Assembly (NCBI GenBank): GCA_963669155.1
Contig: OZ022597.1
Location: 17,855,922-17,919,921, forward strand
DNA: 64,000 bases
Direction of reading: 5' to 3'
Source: Arbacia lixula
Lineage: Eukaryota; Echinodermata; Echinoidea; Arbacioida; Arbaciidae
Shown piece by piece: positions 23,981-37,400 of this stretch. Both the position numbers and the translations under genes were made by a program. The notes beneath the pieces were generated by a model, which was not told the DNA's origin, searched no databases, and was given only the letters and a program-made list of their open reading frames with translations. The stretch's first letter is position 1, and each line of letters starts with the position of its first letter.

Positions 23981-26724
23981 GCCTTATGAGTGAAGAAAAT
24001 ACACGCATGAAGGGTTATCCATTCTTGTACCAGAGCAATGTTTCTTTCTGAAAATTGTCTACATAAATGGTGAACAAAATACACAGTTATTGCACTTAGG
24101 GAGTTAATCATTATGATTGTAAATAGATATGTCTGTAACTGAGAATCAGTATTTATATACTTTTTATATACTATAAAAAATACTATATATATATATATAT
24201 ATATATATGTACTATATATATATATATATACATGTATATTCTTAATGGTTAAATGAATAAATTAAATGATATACATTCAAGCATGTATAGAAAGAACACT
24301 AGAGGAAAGCAATACATTCGGTCCTTTCAAACAGGTGATATTAATGAAAAGTTTACTTTAATTGAGGTTTTATTGAGAAGAGATGTTACAGGGGATAATA
24401 AATATGGTCTTTATAGACAGGTGGCCGTTGTTTGTAACTTGACAATAACCCAAGTTTCACTGTGTAAAACATTGACTTCCAATCGTAAGACTTGTAATAT
24501 TCACGTAAATATTATAGCATTTGTTGATGATGTGAATTGTGAGAGATCTATTCGATATAATACATTGCGAAATTGTATATTAGTGCAAGGATGTTTCACC
24601 ACTGGATATCTAGCTGCCGTTGAATTAATGCAGATTCATTGTACTCTCCTTCTAGTCACAAAAGAACGCTTTACGAAGATTTTCTCTTTCATCTCCCATG
24701 TTCGAACCCGCCGATTCTTTGGATGATTTTTGCCTGGATTTGACGTATAAACAAAATCGGATGCGTAGAATAATTTGGGGCAATATCCTCACCCCATATG
24801 CTTGTATCAAATTTCGTTTTCGCTTGTCCTTAACAAACACTTAGTGACAAAATTAAAAGTTCAGCAGCGGAAGCTGAAATGTATGCATGTAAAGGAATGC
24901 GTACGAACTATTATAAAATCCAGGTGAACGTGACGCAATCGCGTATGCATCATATTGTTGAGAGCAGCTGCTAGTCATGAATATTAAGTGGCGGCATCAA
25001 ACCTTGTTCAAATTGTTCAAATTGCTTATCCATGTGCTTAAATATCCTTGATTAGTGTAACTATATCATCAATGTGTATAATTGCTTTTGAAAAGGTTTT
25101 ATTCTTAAAATGCTAAAAAAAATTGTGTGTAATCATTTCCTAACACCTGCAATACATGTTTTTGATTTTTTACGTTGGTCCTGAATTTTGGTTAAGCTTT
25201 CACTAAATACCTCTCTTGCAGATCTTCTTCTTCTTCTTCTTCTTCTTCTTCTTCTTCTTCTTCTTTTTCTTCTTCTTCTTCTTCGTCTTCTTCTTCTTCT
25301 TCTTCTTCTTCTTCTTCTTCTTCTTCTCTCTCCCCCCCCCCTCTCTCTCTCTCTCTCTCTTAGTATTTTCCCCTCTCTCGTTCACTTTTCTCTCTCCACA
25401 TGCTCCATGCCTCTTATTATTCGCTGTCTCTGTCTCTCTGAGTCTTCCACTCTCTTCTATTTATCTTTTCTTTCCCCTTTCTCTTAGTCTCGTGTTTTCT
25501 CTTCAATAACACCCTTCCTCTCTTCCTCAACGTCTGTTAGTTTATGTCGTATTAAAAACACACTTTGTCACTCTTGGTGTGTCCACACCTATAAAATGAA
25601 ATGATAACGGAATCCATACATTGTTCTCAGCTGCATTTACAAAGCGATTATTTTAATAAATGAGGAAGTATACATAACAGTTCTCTAAAATAAAAAAGGG
25701 ATGCTATCAAAATTGACCAATGGCATGCCCGTAACCCCATATGATGTACGCAATAGGTGAAGGTAATAACTGTAATGATCGAGTATTATAGGAGGCGAAT
25801 GATATGATACGTGTCATTTCCAAACTATCTGTATTATGCTACACTGGCCCCACAATCGCAACAATAAAAACCATTACACAATTCATACACAACTCATATC
25901 TGATTCTCTGCAATCCCATCCTCAAGGATGCTGCTTCTGACTGATTTACAATGTTTGTACCGTAAAAGCACGACCACATTAAAGTAGTCGTAGAAGCGTG
26001 GTTTACACACACTGCTCATTGATGTTGCCTGAATATCGTGGACCCTTTATATGCTCTATGCGCCGTGCATATCGGGTCTAAGTAGTGATGTACATACAGT
26101 AGGGCGACATTTCGACAAGGATATGCATTTGCATTTGCATGAATCAGGATCATTGTCTGAGATACATACAATTTTAAGATTTTGTACGAGTAAGTTAGAT
26201 TTTGAAATCCTCAACAACAACCACAGAGGTATTGGAGAAGTAACATTTCGTGACATGTACAGTCACCAACATGAAATCTAGACCTTTGCTGACGAAATAT
26301 AATTTATGTACAAGGTTTAAGCGATTGCTACTGCACAGGGATGCCATATTCATCGTAAAATATGTCTTCGTATTGATATGATTGATATATGAAATACATA
26401 CAAGAAAAATTAAACGTCGATTAACAGTTTAATGTTTATATTACCATGAAAACATGCCTATGTCGACAAGACCCCATATATTATATATAATTTGGATCAC
26501 ATCCTGATAGAATGCAACCACGTGGTATTAATAAAAGTTGACTCTTTGTACAAATAGAATGCATTAGTATACTCTCACCATTAACACATTCAAAGCAGAT
26601 ATACACTATATACACTATCTCTCTGCGTAACATTTTGTGTTCCACGCATTACTCTGGTTTTACAACAATATTCACTAAGAAGTTTACTTCTAACTTCAAA
26701 TTGTAAATGTCTACAATACGTTAA
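23981..26724. other. Type-B spacer after the SLC16-like exon, unit 3
   Basis: (TA)n tract at about 24182-24231. A 157-codon open frame from 24253 exists, but its unit 4 counterpart stops after 113 codons and the changes are mainly amino-acid changing, so it is not called. (TTC)n at about 25223-25327 is followed by a CT tract to about 25360. A strong acceptor-like CTCTCTTGCAG precedes the (TTC)n run, but no exon is evident. Confidence 0.5.
25223..25327. repeat. (TTC)n microsatellite, about 35 repeats
   Basis: Nearly pure TTC array with single interruptions. The orthologous array in unit 4 (about 35413-35446) has only about a dozen repeats, so the tract is unstable between sister units. Confidence 0.95.
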
Positions 26725-27088
26725 AGGGCATATACTGTACTGGGAAGGCAAAAAAGCCTTCAAATTGTAATTGTTAGTAATCTACTTGCCAATGGTCTTA
26801 AATTCATGTATTGTCTATTTTAGAAGCTTGCTGAAAGATATTTGCCCTCAGATGATCTACGTTCGGAGTAATGAGTGACTAAATCACAAATCCTCAAATG
26901 TTCGGGCCGAACATTTTGAGGATTTAATCATTAATCATTAATTACTCCATATGTGGATCATTTGAGGGCAAATAACGTTCAGCAAACTTCTAAAATAGAC
27001 AATACATGAATTTAAGACCATAGGCAAGAAGAATACTAACAATTACATTTTGAAGGCTTTTTTGCCTTCCCAGTACAGTATATGCCCT
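26725..27088. mobile_element. 364-bp TTAA-flanked palindromic MITE (piggyBac-like)
   Basis: TTAA flanks both ends (26721-26724 and 27089-27092), and the element runs from AGGGCATATACTGTACTGGG to its inverse. Units 1, 2 and 4 have the uninterrupted site ATACGTTAAGCACTG, proving a TTAA target duplication. The two arms are inverted over most of their length and meet near a GTTCGGGCCGAAC palindrome in the middle. TTAA specificity is characteristic of piggyBac-type transposases. It has no coding capacity. A diverged relative lies at 61506-61870. Confidence 0.85.
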
Positions 27089-27092
27089 TTAA

Positions 27093-28954
27093 GCACTGTC
27101 CACTTGCAACTCTGCTTTTCACAATAATTGTGATGTGCGTTCTTGTGAGGAATATAATGTCACAGACTTAGAGAGACTTCGTGCTCGTTCATTCAGAAGT
27201 ATTGTAGTCGCATACAAATCTAGATGGGAACTGTGGGTAGTCAATACAGATTTCAATAAAAATATGATATATACAAGTCATTGCAAGGCACCAAGGTAGT
27301 GACTAAGAAAATCCATTCGTTTTGAGAAGATAAAATGGCATGAGCCCAGTTTGCAGACACGTGGTCCGTTTTGGCACCTGAAACATAATGGTGTTTGGTA
27401 AGATCAGACTAATGGGTAGTTTTCTCTTTTGTGTCCTTATACACCACCGTGCAATATGGCCGTATGCTTGTCTACTTAATGAGACTCATTACCAAGTAGC
27501 AGTAATGGTCGATCCCTGCATGAAATCGTACACAAATAATTATGTTAAACACGGAAAAATCAACGATATAGTGGCAAAAAAGCGAAAAAAAAAACACCTC
27601 AATTGATCAAACACAGATCGAACACAAATATGATCAATGTACATTTCTTAAAGGCAAACGAGCGCTCTCGTTGATATTCCCGTATATTGTTGGTACATAG
27701 GTTTACAAAAGGGTTATTAAATATCTTTGCAAAGCTAGTTTACGGTGCATAGTCCAAGGTATATACAAATGATCCAGCTGAACTAACAAACCTAGTAATT
27801 GGAATATTATAGCTGCAATAGTCATCACAAGGCAATAAATATGTGGTAAAGTAATATTAATCATCAGAGGTCTTTTACAAACAATAGCATAATACACGGA
27901 CATTAATGATAATCTCTCACTATAAAAATTAATTACTCGAGTGAATATTGTGCATTGAACATTGCTTTAAGTTTAATATACATGTACACAGTATACGCAT
28001 GTACGATACATTTACATGAACTATTTTTTATTGTGCCGATTTTTGTACCGTCACGTTCGATGATAAAACAACAGATAAATCATTGCGAACGAGATGGGAG
28101 TGTATAAATCAATGCAACGTAACTTCAGAGAACTTCTAAGAAATACATCACAGTTCATTTAAAAATATATATATATACATCTTAGGACACAAACGTACAC
28201 AATATTGACAGATACTCTATTTGAAAAGAACAACAAAATATCTTGAAATAGGTGTACAAAAAACATTAAAAACATGTTCAAATATTTTCTAGGATAAAAT
28301 TAAGTCTTTTAACCTGAGAGAGGGTTTTCGAAAGTAGAAAATAACAATAAGTTAGAAAACACATTCGTTCTGAAAATGTTCATCTTCTTGCGTAAAGCTA
28401 AGCTTCAAATCTTCTTGTCTTGTCGCCCTCTCTTGACGTCTGTATGTACAGTTATTAAGTGGACACTCGATCCATAATCATGATAATGGTTTGTGTGTAA
28501 GGGCAGTTATCTAGTTATGTGGAGTTGAGATTTTAGACGGATTCATTTCAACTCTTACATCATAATGAAGATGGTGATTCCTTCATTGAAAAGGTCTTTT
28601 ATCACAATAAAATTAATACTACAAGTAAACAACATCTTGCATTGAGCATATTTATTACATGTAGGTTCAGATTTTCTGCAAGAAATGAGTCTCTTTTAAC
28701 GTTTGCTTGACCATAATTATCAAAACAGATCTTCACATTCCCACAGTTACTTATGAATACACCAAAACTATGAACAACTTTGGTCTCATCCTAAAGCATT
28801 TAATAAACAAACAAGGGTTTTAGATCTCTCTTCTAAATTGATATTGTATAGCACAATGTAAATGAGTAGAAATTCCATTGTTGACCATGCAGGACCTCAC
28901 GCGCTATTCAATCTGCCCGTATGAAAGGCGACTCTCTACATGAAGAGGCAGTTA
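27093..28954. other. Spacer downstream of TRIM copy 3
   Basis: Continues the spacer common to all units, without the 509-bp segment. (AT)n at about 28164-28177. TTTATT near 28648 could serve as a minus-strand AATAAA for TRIM copy 3. No gene recognised. Confidence 0.45.
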
Positions 28955-30865
28955 TTAACATGTCTCACCAGTAAGTGGGATTGGGATCTTACGGAAGATG
29001 TGAAGTTTGTTATATTCGCATACAGCGATCTCCCCCGTCGAGAATTCCCTGATAGCGCTCACCCTGGCAGGGTAATCATCGAGGACTCTCCTGACGAGCC
29101 TCAGCTGATTCGTGTACAGATCGACACTCACCCGACCAGCTTTCCCCCATCCAATCAGGATGTTGTCATCCTGCAGCACAGCAACGCGCGCATCGACATG
29201 ATCTAAGCCCTTACTGCTGACGTCATACATCACATTGCCCTCTCCATCCACCACTCTGACTGATGAGTACTCACCCAGTACCAGCATCTCGCTGTGATTC
29301 ATGGTGCAGACTTGGCAGGGTCTATACCCATGACAAGGGATCTCCCTCACTGGTGGCCCACCCACAGGAGTAAAGACGCGTACTACCTGAGCATCCACAC
29401 ATCCTACATATATATGATCGCATCCATCGACATCCATACCTCCGTATTTATCAACCTTTTGAAACCAAACTGCATTGCATTTCTCCCACGTCTGGGTGTA
29501 GAGAGATATGTAACCATTGCAATCACGTACTACATATCGTCCATCAGGTATGACAGACACACGATTGACCTGCATACTAGGCAGCCTTATATCATGTGAT
29601 TCACTCACAGTGCACACCTTTAACCCCCAACCTTTTATAACATTCATATTCCTAAATTGACGATGAAGATACACTACCACCATCCTACCATCATGCGTAG
29701 CTGCCAAGCTCTGCACTGTCACGTCACTGAAGGCCAGCTCATTCCTCTTTTTCAGGATCCACTGCTGTTTGAGGCCTAGCTCACCCAGAATGTGCTCATT
29801 ATCAATCATGTAAGAAGTGAAAGTCAGACACGCCACTCGACGCGCAACTTTTTTCGTCTTTTCCCAGTCTTCTGTGTTCGCACTTGCTAACAATGCTTGT
29901 AACCTTCTACACAGATTATCATGGACAGATAATGTCTGTCCTTCGATCACAGTTTTTACTCCCTTCCCGATCAAATTATTAGCACTGCTGATGCATGCGA
30001 CCTTCGAATCTCGTTTCTCCCTAATTTTGCGCACTTCTGCTTTGAACTCCTCTCTATATGCGTTACACTTCTTGACGAGATCATCTCGCTTCTTTGTGAT
30101 CATTGTGAAGTGTTGGTTAGCTGTATCCCACGCTTTGTTTATTTGTGATATGATCTCGTCAAGAGTGGGTTCCACTTTTGTCAGCTCCTCGCCCCTTAAA
30201 TCAATGTCATGCGTTGCATCACTTGGGATCGATTCCATGAACGCTCTCACCTGGCTTTGAATGGATGCAATCCTATCGTTCACTGTCTTCATGTACTTTG
30301 TCACATCTTCAATTTCATGTTCGGACCCACCGTGATCAATCACACGACATCTGACACACACAGATATTTTACATGACGTGCAAATCCATTCTTTTTCTTC
30401 CTGAGGATGTTTTGCGCAAGTTTGCTTGATCTTTACTTTCCCACTAACGACGTCATCAATGCTTACTAACACGTGACGTGCAGTAAGTTTGATCTTCCTG
30501 TGATCATCGACGCACGATTCACACAAATAGTGACTGCATTTCTTGCAGTAACACAGTGCCGGTGATTTAGTGTTATCCTCGATGTTACAGACTGTGCAGA
30601 TCTGTACGCCAGATTTAACATCCGCAATCATCGACTTGAGAGGAATGTTTGTTTGGAGCTTCGAGACATCGCTGTGTTCCAATGATGTTGCCTCGCAACA
30701 GAGCGGGCATGCTAGCTCGATCTTTTCCTTCTGTGATTGTAAAAGTTGCTGCAAACATCTCTCACAGAAAGTGTGAGAGCATGCCAGCAGTTTTGGCTCC
30801 TCCATTAACTGGAAACATACACAGCATTCCAAGCCCTGCACCTCGACGGTATGTCTGGTTGCCAT
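28955..30865 (-). CDS. TRIM copy 3: RING-B-box-coiled-coil protein with NHL-like propeller
   Basis: This is a 636-residue CDS from GCCATGG at 30865 to TAA at 28955. It is open 11 codons further upstream, as in copy 2. All zinc ligands are intact. R57 next to the last RING cysteine is Cys here (PLCCEATS), an extra thiol not seen in the other copies, and E108 is Lys in B-box 1. The propeller is the most divergent of the four: HRQFRNMNVIKG in the first BC-type loop, DCNGY near 447, DKYGG near 471, HGYRPCQ near 511, GEYSS near 530, and SKGLDHVDAR, with an expansion of two to three residues, near 550. Expected role is substrate selection for ubiquitination; target unknown. Confidence 0.92.
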   Translation of the reverse strand: MATRHTVEVQGLECCVCFQLMEEPKLLACSHTFCERCLQQLLQSQKEKIELACPLCCEATSLEHSDVSKLQTNIPLKSMIADVKSGVQICTVCNIEDNTKSPALCYCKKCSHYLCESCVDDHRKIKLTARHVLVSIDDVVSGKVKIKQTCAKHPQEEKEWICTSCKISVCVRCRVIDHGGSEHEIEDVTKYMKTVNDRIASIQSQVRAFMESIPSDATHDIDLRGEELTKVEPTLDEIISQINKAWDTANQHFTMITKKRDDLVKKCNAYREEFKAEVRKIREKRDSKVACISSANNLIGKGVKTVIEGQTLSVHDNLCRRLQALLASANTEDWEKTKKVARRVACLTFTSYMIDNEHILGELGLKQQWILKKRNELAFSDVTVQSLAATHDGRMVVVYLHRQFRNMNVIKGWGLKVCTVSESHDIRLPSMQVNRVSVIPDGRYVVRDCNGYISLYTQTWEKCNAVWFQKVDKYGGMDVDGCDHIYVGCVDAQVVRVFTPVGGPPVREIPCHGYRPCQVCTMNHSEMLVLGEYSSVRVVDGEGNVMYDVSSKGLDHVDARVAVLQDDNILIGWGKAGRVSVDLYTNQLRLVRRVLDDYPARVSAIREFSTGEIAVCEYNKLHIFRKIPIPLTGETC

Positions 30866-31477
30866 GGCGAAATCTGGGAAGTGAACACAAACATGCAATT
30901 ATACTTGTTGAAATAAAAGTGGAGTTATGTGATTTTCCTACCAAGCCAGGCGTTCGTCGATACTGTACGAAAAACAATTGTGACATGGTGAAACAAAATG
31001 GAGGATGAGGTGAAGAAGCAGGAGAAAAAAAATGAAAGAAGGAAAGGTACAACACAAAAGACTAATCTAGAATCTCGCGAATTAGCTAAACGCCAAATAC
31101 GCGTTTGCAAAGATTATGTGATGAAGCTTTAGGATATCGGATAACGTAGAAATGAAAGGAAAGAAGATTCTAAGTGGATTTACATATTAACAAGGATTTG
31201 AAGAAGAGCAGCATATATTCAGTGATCCTCAGGCCTTCCAATAACATATGATTTAAAAATGAGGTAATAAGAGATTCTTAGTGGATACCTGTATACATAT
31301 TTACAATAAATTAAACAAAATATAAATACTGTAATCCTCAGACCTTTCTCCCCAAACCCAGGTTGATACACATGTATGAAAGTAATCACACTGATACAAC
31401 TTATAGTAATAATTATCCAAGAGCAAAAAGGAGAGGCAGATGGAGAGATGGAAGGAATAGGATGAGAAGAAGGAGAG
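30866..31477. other. 5' flank of TRIM copy 3
   Basis: Full-length version of the 5' flank, containing the 126 bp missing from unit 2. The candidate splice donor reads CTTG|GTAGGA on the minus strand. The purine-rich stretch at 31004-31048 is pyrimidine-rich on the coding strand. No core promoter motif could be placed. Confidence 0.5.
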
Positions 31478-31842
31478 TAAAAGAGGAAGAGAGAGTGGAA
31501 TATGTGGAGATAGAGAGAAAGGTAATGCCATATAGAGGTGGGATCATTCAATCCCTAAAGATTCAATATCATTAAGATTAAAGACCGATAATACGTTTTC
31601 ACCCATGTCTTATTATTACCATTGTACGGGGGGGGGGGGTGATATTTAAGTAATATGGTTGCAGGAAATCCGTACACTTAAGAAAATCAAGGATGTCCTT
31701 GAGACAATGTAGTAATACAAACATAATATCGCGCCTATAAAGACCAGAGAGAACACAACAATGGCCATTGTGCGCCACACCTATTATCGCAGTGTCATTG
31801 ATAATGCATGATCTATCTGGCAGAACAGACCTGATAACTAAA

Positions 31843-31888
<46 letters not shown>

Positions 31889-31972
31889 GCTCTGTTTCCC
31901 TCCATTTCAATCATTTACTCTCTCAACACCACCTCTCCCCTATCTTTCCATCTCCCTCTCTCCGTCTCTCCA

Positions 31973-32015
<43 letters not shown>

Positions 32016-33267
32016 CATCAGTTTCGCTGGCGCCACACACCCTTACTCTCTATAGCGTCTATGAGGATTTCAAATGATGCCAATCTTACCTTGTTCAGCT
32101 AATGAGGTACACAATGAATGTTGCTCTGCCTTCAAACTTCAGCTTTCAAGTACCACGCACAAACTAAAAATACGGGTGCTTTGACGTCAGCTCCTTTTGG
32201 TCTTCCCCTGATTGCCTGAAGGATAAGAATAAGACGAATGCTCCTTCGGTCAAGGCATTGATAAAGTATATTGTATCTTGATTCGGCTCACTTTAACACA
32301 AGGTTCATGTAAGTTCTGATGCCACAGTCTGATGACAAAGTCAAACTACTAAAAAACAGCTAAAACGATAGCGTCGACCATTTGCTGTGCATTCAGTATG
32401 GAATGATACAACATACATGATAACGCTCTTAATAAACCTGGTAAATGGTTTCGTTTTGGCTCGCGTGTATGACTCAGCTACTGTTGTGCTGTTTTTCTTC
32501 CTGTGCAGGAGACCAGAGTTTATAACATGTTTCCTGTCTTTGTTGCCTGATTTCTGATGACACCTTGATCGTGCTATCACGAACCCTCTATGATATTGCG
32601 AAACATACGTTTATTCTGATGCACATTTTGACAACACGTACACTCTAGAAACGTTAGTTCCTTCTAGGAATTATAGGAATAAGGAGCAATTGATACTTGG
32701 TCTGTGACACCAAACATTTTATGGGATCTGTTTATATATCTTTGACACAAATGCACCAATAGCTAGCTCATGAAGATTTCAAGTAAGTGATGGTTGTGGT
32801 AAAGATTATGGGAACCGTAACCATGGTGTAAATTATTACCCCCCCCCCCCCCCTAAATGCAAATAAAGGCAAATCAGCGACAGCGACAACAACCGTAAAC
32901 ACTGCAAAATCATTCTGGCATCATCACGGGTCCTATTCTGAGTTGATTTTGTTATTACGTGGAGGATGTATATTATAGGTATCAAGTTGAAATCAAACAA
33001 TCCATGTCAAACGAGAACGGGACCTATAATCATGGCAGCCATTACCACTAAGACGTGTCCAGACTTTATCCTATTATTGTGGTTGCAACAATGAACACAC
33101 AAAGGGATCGATCAATTCACCCATCACTATGGATTGTAGGCTCACAGGGAATATAATGAGACCCGGATGTTGCGAAACCTCTTCGTTGGCTCAATGTTTA
33201 TGTGGACAGGCACGTGTTCTCTGGAGGGTACTAAGCCCGGACGATCCTTGTACCCCCCCCCCCCCCC

Positions 33268-33308
<41 letters not shown>

Positions 33309-34001
33309 CATATATGATGAAAGAAAAGTAATAAGACATTGATGCTAAGACATCTTTTAGGCATTTATATAATGAGAAATTATAAAAGTTTCAACAAAAC
33401 TGGTGTGTTATATTTATATCATCCATTGTTGGTGGTGGGGCTCACGTGAACATATGTGTAAAGGGAGGATAACATAATAGGAGTGTGGGCTCATGGAGGA
33501 AAATAAGTAAAAAGGGCCATTTTATCTCTCTTTCTTATTAACGCATGAATAAGAGCATACAGGAATACGTTTTTGTCACAACGCAGGTGAATAACAAATG
33601 TAACTTGAAATAGCAATAGCTTAAAATATAGAAAGACGCAATTCATCGTCTCTGCACGGATAAAATGTCTAAATCAACAATGACATAAGTAACGTGCATA
33701 GTCAACTGTGTGCATTGTTGGTGACAGAATGGAAACTGTGACCTTTAAAAAAGGTGGTAAATCGCGTGCTGCTATTATTTATATTCCCTTTCTACGCCTC
33801 TCATTCCTTCCTGTATAAATATTGTTGATTTTGCTGTAAAAACACAAAATCCCCAACACAATGTGTCATTAATTTTATGCCTTATTTCCCTCGAGCGGGT
33901 GACTTATTTATAGTCATCTGAGCCCACGTGAACAGGTATCATTTTTTTTAAGTGGACAGTCTTAGTGATTGCCTTTTTTTGCCCTCTACTCTTTCACCCA
34001 G
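31478..34001. other. Type-B spacer upstream of the SLC16-like exon, unit 4
   Basis: Same layout as unit 3: G run at 31628-31639, CT tracts at 31853-31887 and 31976-32010, C run at 32838, and a (CT)n(TA)n microsatellite at 33268-33310. No gene is seen. Confidence 0.5.
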
Positions 34002-34132
34002 GTCTGATGTATGACGTCACTCACTCCTTCCCCTTCACGTTCCAAATCCTAGGGGGTGTGCTGGCCGTAACGGGCGTGACCACAGTCACGTGCCTATGTC
34101 ACAGGCGGAAGGACTTCAACTCGACAGTGTAG
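34002..34132 (+). pseudogene. Orphan terminal exon resembling SLC16, unit 4
   Basis: Same acceptor and reading frame as 23790-23980, ending at TAG (34130-34132) after DFNSTV. The protein segment is identical to unit 3 except K to R in the CHKRKD region (CHRRKD). The strong conservation of the frame, with only minor changes relative to the surrounding spacer, hints at either recent duplication or residual constraint. The other transporter exons are not in this window. Confidence 0.55.
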
Positions 34133-34381
34133 AACTCATTAATCATTAACCCTTCTTGTGCCAAGTCAAATGCTGCTCTATGGGTTTTGTAAGCCTTATG
34201 AGTGAAGAAAATACACGCATGAAGGGTTATCCATTCTTGTACCAGATACAATGTTTCTTTCTGAGAATTGTTTGCATAAATGGTGAACAAAAGACACTTA
34301 GGGAGTTAATCATTATGATTGTAAATAGATATGTCTGTAACTGAGAATCAGTATTTATATACTTTTTATATACTATATGAA

Positions 34382-34433
<52 letters not shown>

Positions 34434-37400
34434 TTAATGGTTAAATGAATAAATGAAATGATATACATTCAAGCATGTATAGAAAGAACACTAGAGGAAA
34501 GCAATACATTCGGTCCTTTCAAACAGGTGATCTTAATAAAAAGTTTACTTTAATTGAGGTTTTATTGAGAACAGATGTTACAGGGGAAAATAAATATGGT
34601 CTTTATAGACAGGTGGCCGTTGTATGTAACTTGACAATAAAGCAAGTTTCACCGTGTAAAACAATTACTTCCAATTGTAAGACTTGTAATATTCATATAA
34701 ATATTATAGCATTTGTTGATGATGTGAATTGTGAGAGATCTACTCGATATAATACATTGCGAAATTGTATATTAGTGCAAGGATGTTTCACCACTGGATA
34801 TCCAGCTGCCGTTTAATTAATGCAGGTTCATTGTACTCTCCTTCTATCCACAAAAGAACGCTTTACAAAGATTTTCTCTTTCATCTCCCATGTTCGTACC
34901 CGCCGATTCTCTGGATGATTTTTGCCTGGATTTGACGTATAAACAAAATCGGATGCGCAGAAGAATTTGGGGCAATATCCTCACCCCATATGCTTGTATC
35001 AAATTTCGTTTTCGCTTGTCCTTAACAAGCACTTAGTGACAAAATTAAAAGTTCAGCAGCGGAAACTGAAATGTATGCATGTAAAGGAATGCGTATGAAC
35101 TATTATAAAATCCAGGTGAACGTGACGCAATCGCGTATGCATCATATTGTTGAGAGCAGCTGCTAGTCATGAATATTAAGTGGCGGCATCAAACCTTGTT
35201 CAAATTGTTCAAATTGCTTATCCATGTGCTTGAATATCCTTGATTAGTGTTACTATATCATCAACGTGTATAATTGCTTTTGAAAAGGTTTTATTCTTAA
35301 AATGCTGAAAAAAAATGTGTGTAATCATTTCCTAACACCTGCAATACATGTTTTTGATTTTCACGTTGGTCCTGAATTTTGGTTAAGCTTTCACTAAATA
35401 CCTCTCTTGCAGATCTTCTTCTTCTTCTTCTTCTTCTTCTTCTTCTCTCTCCCCCCACCCCCTCTCTCTCTCTCTCTCAGTATTTTCCCCTCTCTCGTTC
35501 ACTTTTCTCTCTCCACATGCTCCATGTCTCTTATTATTCTCTGTCTCTGTCTCTCTGAGTCCTCCTCTCTCTTCTATTTATCTTTCCTTTCCTCTTTCTG
35601 TTAGTCTCGTGTTTTCTCTTCAATAACACCCTTCCTCTCTTCCTCAACGTCTGTTAGTTTATGTCGTATTAAAAACACACTTTGTCACTCTCGGTGTGTC
35701 CACACCTGTAAAATGAAATGATAATGGAATCCATACATTGTTTTCAGCTGCATTTACAGAGTTTTTTTTTAATAAATGAGGAAGTATACATAACAATTCT
35801 CTAAAATAAAAAAAGGGGATGCTATCAAAATTGGCCAACGGCATGCCCGTAACCCCATATGATGTACGTAATAGGTAAAGATAATAACTGTAATGATCGA
35901 GTATTATAGGAAGCGGATGATATGATACGTGTCATTTCCTGGCTATCTGTGTTATGCTACACTAGCCCCACAATCACAATAATAAAAACCATTACACAAT
36001 TCATACACAGCTCCTATCTGATTCTCTGTAGTCCCATCCCCAAGAATGCTGCTTCTGACTGATTTACAATGTTTGTAACGGAAAAGCACGGCCAAATTAA
36101 AGTATTCATACAAGCGTAGTTTAAACACACAGCTCATTGATGTTGCCTGAATATCGTGGACCCTTTACATACTCTATGCACCGTGCATGTCGGGTCTAAG
36201 TAGTGATGAACATACAGTAGGGCGACATTTCGACAAGGATATGCATTTGCATTTGCAAGAATCAGGATCATTGTCTGAGATACATACAATTTTATGATTT
36301 TATACGAGTAAGTTTGATTTTGAAATCCTCAACAACAACCACAGAGGTATTGAAGAAGTAACATTTCGTGACCTGTACAGTCACCAACATAAATCTAGAC
36401 CTTTGCTGACGAAATATATGTACAAGATTTAAGCGATTGCTACTCCACAGGGATGCCATATTCATAGTCAAATATGTCTTCGTAATGATATGATTGATAT
36501 ATGGAATACATACAAGGAAAATGAAACGTCGATTAACAGGTTAATGTTTATATTACCATGAAAACATGCCTATGTCGACAAGACCAAATATATCATATAT
36601 GATTTGGATCACATCCTGATAGAATGCAACCACGCGGTATTACTAAAACTTGACTCTTTTTACAAATGGAATGCATGAGTATACTCTCACTATTGACACA
36701 TTCAAAGCAGATATACACTATGTACACTATCTCTCTGCGTAACATTTCGTGCTCTACGCATTACTCTGGTTTTACAACAATATTCACTAAGAAGTTTACT
36801 TCTAACTTCAAATTGTAAATGTCTACAATACGTTAAGCACTGTCCACTTGCAACTCTGCTTTTCACAATAATTGTGATGCGCGTTTTTGTGAGGAATATA
36901 ATCTCACAGACTTGGAAAGACTTCGTGCTCGTTCATTCAGAAGTATTGTAGTCGCATACAAAGCTAGATGGGAACTGTGGATAGTCAATACAGATTTCAA
37001 TAAAAATATGATATATACAAGTCATTGCAAGGCACCAAGGTAGTAACTAAGAAAATCCATTACTTTGAGAAGATAAAATAGCATCAGCCCAGTTTGCAGA
37101 CACGTGGTCCGTTTTGGCACCTAAAACATAATGGTGTGTGGTAAGATCAGACTAGAAGGTAGTTTTCTCTTTTGTGTCCTGATACATCACCGTACAATAT
37201 GGCCGTATGCTTGTCTACTTAATGAGACTCATTACCAACTAGCAGTAATAGTCGATCCCTGCATGAAATCGTGAACAAATAATTATGTTATAACACGGAA
37301 AAATCAACGATATAGTGGCAAAAAAGCGAAAAAAAACCTCAATTGATTAAGCACAGATCAAACAAAATATGATAAATGTACATTTCTTATAGGCAAACGA

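Larger units (their letters stand above)
21212..31477. repeat. Tandem array unit 3
   Basis: Carries type-B spacer (21565-26582) including the SLC16-like exon, then spacer common to all units, and TRIM copy 3 on the minus strand. It lacks the CAGGG element and the 509-bp segment and uniquely has a TTAA MITE at 26725-27088. It is colinear with unit 4. Confidence 0.9.

Noticed and set aside
24253..24726. 157-codon open frame after the SLC16-like exon
   Set aside because: The unit 4 counterpart is truncated at 113 codons and substitutions look neutral; no known domain.
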